From Linanthus parryae (taxonomy: Eukaryota; Streptophyta; Magnoliopsida; Ericales; Polemoniaceae): a stretch of DNA of 64,000 bases. The position numbers and the translations under genes are program-made. Below, one piece after another: positions 55,658 through 64,000 of this stretch. Position 1 is the stretch's first letter; every line of letters starts with the position of its first letter. Location of the stretch: contig JALGPY010000004.1 of NCBI GenBank assembly GCA_023055425.1, positions 111,579,504-111,643,503 of the forward strand, in the 5' to 3' direction. Below the pieces are notes generated by a model, which had not been told where the DNA came from, ran no database searches, and worked only from the letters and a program-made list of their open reading frames with translations.

Positions 55658-58512
55658 TGTAATACCCCGGTATTTTATGGGGCATTTTTGGGAGTTTGAC
55701 AAATTTTTGGGGTCATTATGTGAAATTATAAAAGTTTTTTCTCTTCCTTTTTATCTAATAGTTTACTATTATTATTATTATTATTATTATTACTACTACT
55801 ATTATTATTATTATTATTACTATTGTATTATTATTATTACTACTATTACTATTATTATTAGTATTGTTATTGTTATCAACATTTTTTTAAAAAAGTATTT
55901 TTTTAAGATGACAACTTTTTATAGTTAATGTGTGTAAATTTGTGGGTGAAGTGTAGCGGGTCGTGTGACGTTTTAAACGTGTCTAAAGTGTAGTTTTAAT
56001 TATTAACGCGTAGCGAGCCACCGCGTGGCATCGCGTACCCGCCACACCGAAAAATTTCCCACTCATCTTCTTCCTCCTTCCCTTTTCTAGCAGAGCTCTT
56101 CTCTGCTGAATTTCCGGCAACCAACAATGGAGGTTTTGACCTCAAACCTTTCCAATTCTCGCCCCAATCTTTCTATGAATTGAAACCCCAATCTCCATCA
56201 TCAATTTCTCCAATTGACCTTCCCAAAATCAACCACAAATTTCTCTAGTCAAAATTTTCTGATTTGGATTTACACCCAAGCACACCAAAAACCCAGTTCT
56301 CTCACACTCCCTCTGCCTCTCTCTCTCGAACCCACCATCTCTCGCACTATCCGCCCCTCTCTCTCGCTCTCTCTCTGTTCTCTGTCGACCGCCGAAGCAG
56401 GCCCGACGCCGACGGCACCAGGCCCGAAGCCCAGAACCGCCGGCGAACCCAGGCCGCCCGACGCCGCCCCTCTGCGTCGCCGTCCTCTGCACCTTCGTCC
56501 GTCCGTCTCCCTCTCCTCCGTCCTTCCCTCTGCTCCGGCGAAACCAGCGGCGGCAGAAGCCACCATCGCCCCGCCTCCGCCTTCATTGTCGTCACCTTGT
56601 TCATCACCGTTCCCGATCGGTAAACCCCTAAATCTTCGCTTCGATGTTTGATTTTCAATACCTGTTGGGGAATGAGCGTGATGAAGTCGCTGGGACTCCA
56701 TTTGAGAAGAAGATGAAATGAATTTCTGGGGGAAACAATGTTACAGTGGACTAAATTGGGAAGAGCTGTGTTTGTTTTGTTAATTGTGAACCAGGGGGTG
56801 TAAAAGTGTCTTTTTGTAAACTGAAGGGTCATTCTTTTATGTTCTAAAACCGATGGGGTTGTTATTGTATGTTAACAAACTGTCTTTATTTTGTATATCT
56901 ACTATATGTAATTTCAATTGTTTTAACATATTGGATCTAGTGTTCTTATTTTATATCAATGAATATATTTATCACCTTTTTCTCTAGAAATGTACATGCA
57001 ACTTTTAATCAAAATAAGATAGTATTTTATTAGTAAACAAATATAGTGTTATATTTTGTTTTTCTAAACAACAACTAATCTCGTTTGTATATATATCGAA
57101 AAATAAACTCTTTCCGCTTAATAACGTTGTTTTACTAATATAACTTTTATAATAAAGATAAATTAAGTTTTAGCCTCATTAAAAATACCCTTTTTGCTAA
57201 TCAATAGTTTAAATTAAAATAGCTATCTCTTATTAGCCACTATAAATATTTTATAATACTACATAAAATTTCCTCACCACAATGTTTATTTTATATTTAT
57301 ACACTACTATTTTCTTAATAGATATGTACAATAATCGTGCAACTAGTAGCTAGTGAAATATAACTTGCTTCGGGGTTAACGGGGGAATTCACTTGCATTT
57401 CATATAGGAAATTTAATCGTTAATTGTTGTATGGATGAATATGTGTTGATATAGAACGATGTGATATTGTAGATTCCGAGTTCGTAGGAGGAGAGTTCGT
57501 CGAGGACCCCTACTTCTAAATTGCCGTGCTGCTTGTGTTGAAATCTCTCTCTCCACTTTCCAAGTAAGTACATATGTACAATGTCTTCAACTATCAAAAT
57601 GTGCTTGGTGTGAGTTATAATGAATTTTGACATATCGTGCGTTACTCTTCAAAAGTTTACTTCAAAGTTTATATTTCTGTCAAGACAATTTTGGAAAGAT
57701 TGTTTATCTGGGAAACGAATTGAAAACTTGGATTTAATGAACGATAATGGATATGGGGCGATGTACAGAGGATGTGCGTGAAGGCCAATATGGCCAAGGA
57801 CGCTTATAGGCGATCCTTCATTGGGTTTTATACCCTACCCTATATGGGTTTTATAAGGCGTGGAAACTATAGAGTACTACCTATACTGACGTAGGTCACT
57901 GCGGTATAGGGGTGTCGACACTTAAGGTCCTATAGTATGGTTCGAGCGGGGTATGCGTAGGGCTACCTTCTAACGCTCTTGGTGAATTGGGACGGGCGAT
58001 GTCCCAAGAGGTACCTTTTTATATTGCATCGTGACCTCTCTGTGGACATACGTTACCCGCTGGGTTTTCATGCCTCAGCCAAACTAAATAAATGAATGTG
58101 GTACTCTTTTATATCCGGCTTATTCCCAAAGTCCTCTCAATCATGTTTTTATACTCGCGTTATCTTAAAGATTCTTTTTATATTCATGTTTGTTCTAGCC
58201 AAAAACTCTTGTTTTACTCATTGTAGTATGTGCTTACTTAGTTTTTACTAATTAAAATTTTCTGCGGTCGGCTTTCGCTATTTCAAAACCCGCAGGTCAA
58301 GAATAAGCTAGCTGGGGTGGAAACGCGCACGAGCTGGAGCTTTAGTTCTTTTAGCAAACAATAAAGTTTAGTTTTAGTTCTTTGTTTAAGACGACATTTG
58401 CCTTCTGTTTAATAATGTAAGGAGGGTTTCTCCTTTGCTTTTATTTCAATAAAGTACTTTGGATTTCGTTAAGTTGTACTAGCGAGGAACCGTAGGTTCC
58501 CGGGTTGTTACA
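55658..58512 (+). repeat. 5' LTR of the plus-strand Tekay-like element
   Basis: 2,855 bp, begins TGTAATACCCC and ends GGTTGTTACA directly before the primer site. It contains a TTA/TTG microsatellite (about 55,758-55,876) and a CT- then GC-rich block (56,280-56,620) of the kind seen around the transcription start of such LTRs. The frames in that block (for example 56214-56651) are low-complexity and I do not call them genes. Confidence 0.9.
55758..55876. repeat. TTA-type microsatellite
   Basis: About 120 bp of ATT/TTA units with interspersed ACT and TTG units, inside the LTR. Confidence 0.9.
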
Positions 58513-58514
58513 GT

Positions 58515-58527
58515 TGGTATCAGAGCC
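58515..58527 (+). other. Primer-binding site (initiator tRNA-Met)
   Basis: TGGTATCAGAGCC two bases after the LTR, the normal primer site of Tekay/Del chromoviruses. Confidence 0.93.
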
Positions 58528-58876
58528 GACGGTTCCAACGCTAGTGCGACTTCTCGATTTCCATTAATAAAGATAAATAATAATTGAAAGCTTTTCAAAA
58601 TTAAAATGGAAATAGGATAACTAAAACTGGAAATAAAACTGGACAAGCCGGGGATGTGGGATTGCGTAGCCGTGTTTCCTTTCTAAATTCATAAGTGTAT
58701 TGTGTGATTAATTTTAATCTTTATTATTTGTGAAGAGAATTTGCTATGTGACTGTAACTTGTTAATTGTTAGTTTATTCATGTTACATGCATTCTTTAAT
58801 TTCTTAAATTATTTCGTTAAGTAATGAGCGTATACGTGGCTTAGAACAATTCTGAGACTTTTCTTTCTCCTTTCAG

Positions 58877-59557
58877 ATGGCTGCCCTACCTGCTGCTAGA
58901 CCACCCATCCCAGCCCCTGCTGACCTCACACCTGCTCACGCGCCGATCCATGTCACATTCCTTGAGGGACAAGAGACGGCAGAAGAGTACTGCAGATACG
59001 TTCGAAGCCTATGCATTGCTTGGAGCCAAAGCCCACATGGCAACGAGACCCACGCTCACCCGTTGAAGATAAGCTACTACATCCTCAACGGCCTCCCAGA
59101 TGAGCCTCTATGGAATAACCTCAAAGGAAACTATGATGATTTGTTCGTCACGAACATATGGGGCCAAAATGTACCTAACATCACCAAGTACAAACACCGC
59201 GATTATGATTACTACTATTTGAACTCTCTCACGCTTTGGTTCAAAATGGATGAGTTGCTAGACCCAGCAATACAACAAGTAGCAGCACAGGATGCCGAGC
59301 ACCAAGAAGAAGAGGAGGAAGAGGTCGAAGAAGAATTGGAGGAGGAGCAAGAAAATATGGAATTGGATGAGAACCAAGAAAATGAGCAAGACCAAGGTGT
59401 GAACCAAGACGAGGAGGCACAGGAGGAGTTTATAAATTGGAATGATGACGTAGACGAGGTTGAAGAAATTGAGCATGAAGAAATCGACGAAGCGGAAGTG
59501 ATTGCGATTGATCCTACCGATATCGAGCTCATGTTTCTAACTGATGATGAAGAGTAG
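58877..59557 (+). CDS. Extra ORF upstream of gag, acidic C-terminus, unknown function
   Basis: 226 codons between the primer site and gag. The ATG immediately follows TTTCTTTCTCCTTTCAG, a strong 3' splice-site-like sequence, so it may be read from a spliced RNA. Residues about 1-25 are Ala/Pro-rich. Residues 26-130 look globular (GQETAEEYCRYVRSLCIAWS, LKISYYILNGLPDEPLWNNL, DYDYYYLNSLTLWFKMDELL). Residues 140-226 are extremely acidic, mostly Glu/Asp with Asn and Gln. The YILNGLPDE phrase faintly recalls Gag proteins of other retrotransposons, but I cannot assign a family. No membrane segment is seen. The frame is intact, unlike the downstream gag-pol. Confidence 0.7.
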   Translation: MAALPAARPPIPAPADLTPAHAPIHVTFLEGQETAEEYCRYVRSLCIAWSQSPHGNETHAHPLKISYYILNGLPDEPLWNNLKGNYDDLFVTNIWGQNVPNITKYKHRDYDYYYLNSLTLWFKMDELLDPAIQQVAAQDAEHQEEEEEEVEEELEEEQENMELDENQENEQDQGVNQDEEAQEEFINWNDDVDEVEEIEHEEIDEAEVIAIDPTDIELMFLTDDEE

Positions 59558-59813
59558 AACCACACCCATCCCACCCTTAGGATTTCCATTTATTGCTTTT
59601 CTTTTATCACGAGAGTGAACGTTTACCTTGTTTTAGGAGTTGCAATTTCTTTTTGGATTGAGTTGTTTCTTTTATCATTTAAGTGTTTATGTGGATTATT
59701 TGATGGGTGGATTAATAAAGGCTGAATTATTTGAAATCTATGTATTGCATGTGTGAACTACAAGTAGAATTCTTTTCGACCTATATTAAGTATAGCTATA
59801 TTTAAAAGGTACG

Positions 59814-62800
59814 ATGCAATATTATACCAGGAGACGTGCAAGAGAAGTAGGAACCATGAACCAGGGAACCCAAGGAAACCAGCAAATTCCGGTCCCTCAA
59901 CAGTATGACCCTATTCGGTTCCAGAATCTGGAACAGGCGACCCTAGCCTTAACCCAACTCTTGCACAATCAACAGGCTGGGGGAAATGACATAATGAGTA
60001 AGATTGCTGAGCTCCGACCCGACTTCTTTTATGGGACGGAAGACCCGACTATCTTAGAGGATTGGATCCGCGACTTTCACAAGGCACTGACTTCAGTGCG
60101 TTGCCCAGAGGATCGATGCATAGAAGTGGCGATCTACTACTTCAAGAAAGAAGCTGATAAATGGTGGAGCTCCGTATCAGCTGAATTGCTCGCCCAAGAA
60201 GGCTTTGGATGGGAACATCTAAAGGAAGCTATGCGCGAACGGTTTTACCCCGACCATGTGAAGTCGGCGAAATTTGATGAATTCTTGCACCTGAAGCAAG
60301 ATGGAGCTACCTTAACTGACTACTATGACAAATTCATGGAACTCATGAGGTTCGGGCGGGAGATCGCACCCACAGAAATAAGAAGGATCCGCAAATTTGT
60401 CGAAGGACTGGACTTTGAAGTCCGAAAGGCAATGGGGCCTACTCGTTTTAACTCATTGTTCGAGGCTTATGGAGCGGCTCAAGATATGCAGCGCATGCTG
60501 GATAGTAATGCCGAAGCCAACAGAAAAAGGAAGACCGAGGCACCAGCTGCAACCGGGTTTCAAAATCGTGGCAACAACGCCGGAGACAAAAGGTTTCGCC
60601 CTAATCCAAACCCCACCTATCAGCCTGGGAATAATGGAGGCCAAGGCATGGTTCGATCCTACCATTGCAAGAAATGTGGAAACAACCACCCAGGGGTGGA
60701 CTGCCGAGGTGAGAAGGTGACTTGCCTTAACTGTGGAAAGAAAGGTCACCGGAAGTACGAGTGCTTGGTGAAACCGCAAATGTACAACAATTCCAACAAC
60801 AATGGGAACTTCAATGGTAACAACTATGGAGGGAACAATGTGAACCGCCAAGGAGGAAATGGTGGGTACAACCGTGGAAGTAACAGCTATGGTGGAAATA
60901 ACAACGGTTACAACCAGGGAGGCAATAACAATCGTGGTAACAACTACGGAGGGAACCAGCGCAACTACCAACAAGGAGGAGGCTATGGGAACAACAACAA
61001 TGCTGGCAACAGGAACAATAATGGAGGTGGCTATAACCGGGGTAACAACTGGCAAGGAGGAAATGGTTACAACAACCGACCCCAGGGAAACAACAATGCT
61101 ACTTCAGCAACCACTGTAGCAGGCGCACCTGCACCCGCAGCCACAGCACGCAGCGCAGCTGGAACTATTAATGTGATGAACCAGACTCAGGCAGCACAGG
61201 CCAACGTGGTGACTGGTACATTCCTAATCCATTCTACCCCTGCTTTTGTGTTATTTGATTCTGGAGCCACATTTTCTTTCATATCATCTACTTTTGCTAA
61301 GAAGTTAGACTTACCAAATCCTACCCCAATATCTATCTCAATCTCTACCCCTACTGGAGAAGTCACACCCTGCAATACCATGTACCCTGGAGTCAACCTA
61401 GAAATCTTAGGAGTCAAGCTACCTTCTGATCTAATTCTTTTCGACCTCGGAAACCTAGATGTCATCTTAGGTATGGATTGGCTCAGCAAACACAAAGCAA
61501 CCATAGAGTGTGCCACCCAAAAGGTTAGGTTTCGTGGGCCGAAAGGTGAACGTCTATCCTATAGGGGTATAACCACTGGACCCAAGATCCAAATCGTGTC
61601 AGCCTTAACCATTCTCTCAGATGTGAAGAAAGGGCATAGGGCATACCTCTGTACGATCCATGATCAGGAGAAAGAAGGAGAGAAATTAGAGGACATCCCA
61701 GTTGTGAATGAATTTCCCGATGTCTTTCCCGAAGAGCTTCCAGGAATGCCACCTAAGAGAGCCGTGGACTTTGCGATAGACTTAGTACCAGGAACCGGAC
61801 CAATCTCGAAGGCACCATATAGGATGGCACCAGCCGAGTTAAAAGAGCTTCAGGAACAACTGAAGGAGTTATTGGACAAGGGTTTCATAAGACCTAGTGT
61901 CTCACCATGGGGAGCACCGGTTCTGTTTGTGAAGAAGAAGGATGGTAGCCTAAGACTTTGCATTGACTACCGGGAGTTGAATGGGGTAACCATTAAGAAT
62001 AAGTACCCAATTCCCAGGATCGACGACTTGTTCGACCAACTACAAGGAGCCGATACCTTTTCGAAGATCGATTTAAGGTCTGGATATCATCAGCTTAGGA
62101 TAGCTGAACAGGATATTCCTAAAACGGCATTTCGAACTCGCTATGGCCACTACGAGTTTACGGTAATGCCATTTGGTCTCACTAATGCACCAGCAGCATT
62201 CATGGAGTTAATGAACCGCGTTCTTCAGAAGTACCTTGATAAGTTTGTTGTCGTTTTCATTGATGACATACTAATCTACTCAAAAGGGAAAGAAGAACAT
62301 GAACAACATTTGAGGGAAGTGTTGGAAACCCTAAGGGAAGAGAAGTTGTATGGAAAATTGTACAAGTGCGAGTTTTGGTTGGATAGAGTGCCTTTCCTAG
62401 GGCACATTATATCGAAGGAAGGTGTGTCAGTGGACCCAGGGAAGATATCTGCAGTAAGAGACTGGCCCACACCAAAGAGCGTAACGGAGATAAGAAGCTT
62501 CTTAGGATTGGCGGGTTACTATCGACGATTCGTGAAGGATTTCTCCAAGATCGCGAAACCCATGACAACGTTAATGAAAAAGACAAGCAAGTACGTATGG
62601 GACAAGAATTGTGAGGAAGCATTCCAAACCCTAAAGGATAGGTTGACGTCGGCACCTGTGTTAACGTTACCTACTGAAGGTGGAGAATTTGAGGTTTATA
62701 GTGATGCTTCAAAGCACGGGTTAGGATGTGTTTTAATGCAAGACGGCAAAGTGATTGCTTATGCTTCTAGGCAACTAAAGTCTTATGAGGAGAATTACCC

Positions 62801-64000
62801 TACTCACGACTTAGAGTTGGCAGCCATCGTGTTTGCGCTAAAGATATGGAGGCATTACCTTTACGGTACGACGTGCAAGATCTTTACCGATCACAAGAGC
62901 CTAAAGTACATATTCACTCAAAAGGAGCTGAATATGCGACAAAGAAGGTGGCTAGAATTGGTGAAAGATTATGATATCAAGATCCAATACCATGAAGGGA
63001 AAGCCAACGTAGTAGCGGATGCATTGAGTCGAAAGACGGAGCATACGGTAAATGCAATGTGGGTTTTACCACCCAAGCTTTGCGAAGAGTTTCGAAGACT
63101 GGAGATTGAAGTCTGCACGAGGGGAACAACGAACAACATGTTGTGTAATATGACGATAGTACCGGACATCTTCGAAGAAATAAAAGAAGCACAGAAAGAA
63201 GACGCTTTCCTACAAAAGATTAAGGAGAAGATCAACAAAGGCGAAGCACTCGATTTCAAAGTGGAAGAAGATGGGAGCGTGAAGTTCAAGGGAAGATGGT
63301 GTATACCAATGAAAGGTGCGGAAGTAAAAGAAAAGCTTATGAAGGAAGCTCATAACACGCCTTATTCGGTACATCCAGGAGGAGACAAGTTGTACAAGGA
63401 TTTGAAGAAGAATTTCTGGTGGAAAGGTATGAAGAAGGAAGTAGCTGATTTTGTATCTAGATGTTTGACGTGTCAGAAGGTCAAGTTCGAGCACAAAAGA
63501 CCAGGTGGAATGTTGCAACCATTAGAGATACCGTTTGGAAATGGGATTCCATCTCAATGGACTTTGTCACGGCTTTACCTGTTTCGACGAATGGGTTGAA
63601 TCAAATTTGGGTGGTAGTCGATCGACTCACCAAGACGGCAAGATTCATCCCCATGAAGGACACATGGGACATGGAAAAGAGGGCGGACGCTTACATCAAG
63701 AATGTGGTAAGATTACATGGAGTCCCTAGCTCCATTGTTTCGGATAGAGATCCAAACTTCTTATCTCATTTCTGGAAGGAGCTACAAAAGGCCATGGGCA
63801 CTGAGCTAAGGTTCAGCACAGCATTTCACCCAGCTACGGATGGCCAGACTGAGAGAACGATTCAAACACTGGAAGACATGCTTCGAGCTTGCATTCTAGA
63901 CTTTGGAGGTTCATGGGTGGACAAATTACCACTTATCGAGTTCTCGTATAACAATAGCTACCATGCTAGCATAGGGATGGCACCCTACGAAGCACTGTAT
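59814..64000 (+). pseudogene. Gag-Pol of the plus-strand Tekay-like element, frameshifted and partial
   Basis: Open from the ATG at 59814 ([13 protein letters not shown]) to a premature stop at 63599. In order: Gag domain ([12 protein letters not shown]), two knuckles ([27 protein letters not shown]), a long Gly/Asn-rich linker (about residues 322-440), protease FDSGATFSF (D482), RT with FIDDILIYS (D817, D818), RNase H, integrase zinc finger. Near 63530, in the region linking the zinc finger to the catalytic core, about one base is missing relative to the frame of the sister element. Integrase homology then continues in another frame to the window end. Without that shift the protein would be typical for the lineage. 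Confidence 0.9.

Larger units (their letters stand above)
55658..64000 (+). mobile_element. Second Tekay/Del-like Ty3/gypsy element, plus strand, cut by window end
   Basis: 5' LTR 55658-58512, tRNA-Met primer site 58515-58527, an extra ORF 58877-59557, gag-pol from 59814 to beyond the window. The proteins closely resemble those of the minus-strand element (same YYTRR start, two-knuckle Gag, very similar RT and integrase), but LTR lengths differ (2.86 versus 3.30 kb), so they are related but distinct copies or subfamilies. The 3' LTR is outside the window. Confidence 0.93.

Noticed and set aside
56214..56651. 145-codon ORF in the plus-strand Tekay-like LTR
   Set aside because: Low-complexity Ser/Pro/Arg composition in a GC-rich block with equally long frames on the other strand; likely leader sequence.

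Overview
This is nuclear DNA from a flowering plant, most likely a eudicot with a repeat-rich genome. Evidence: a 26-exon GT-AG intron gene whose protein matches plant DNA polymerase epsilon, AT-rich introns, plant LTR-retrotransposon lineages (Ty1/copia Tork-like, Ty3/gypsy Athila-like and Tekay/Del-like chromovirus), a plant LINE, a TRIM and MITEs. The species cannot be named from the sequence.

Layout. (1) About 983-29,796, minus strand: the N-terminal half (1,058 codons, 26 coding exons) of POL2, the catalytic subunit of DNA polymerase epsilon. It covers the proofreading exonuclease and the polymerase motifs; the remaining exons lie left of position 1. A probable 5'-UTR exon and promoter (E2F-type site, telo-box) sit near 32,166-32,352. 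Its introns hold MITEs, a TRIM, a decayed LINE with a 19-bp target-site duplication, and a nearly intact 4.9-kb copia element in the 9.3-kb intron 24. (2) 32,353-34,109: AT-rich spacer with a tRNA-like segment, a strong hairpin and a broken Athila/Tat-type LTR. (3) 34,110-64,000: nested Ty3/gypsy elements. A minus-strand Tekay-like element (3' LTR 34,110-37,407; integrase/RT 37,636-40,333; gag/protease 53,530-55,522) is split inside its RT by a very young 13.2-kb Athila-like element on the plus strand (40,334-53,529, 5-bp duplication CTCCC). A second Tekay-like element on the plus strand (55,658 to beyond the window) sits in its leader.

The most unusual structure is in the Athila-like element. 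A 14-bp palindrome, TGCGTTCAAACGCA and close variants, occurs 12 times in each LTR and 18 times between pol and the downstream ORF. The copies are mostly in pairs 19-24 bp apart, recurring about every 70 bp. In both places the last palindrome ends exactly 84 bp before a TATA box. I infer that the internal array is a second promoter, built like the LTR promoter, that drives the third ORF. The plus-strand Tekay-like element also carries an extra 226-codon ORF with an acidic tail upstream of gag, directly after a splice-acceptor-like sequence.
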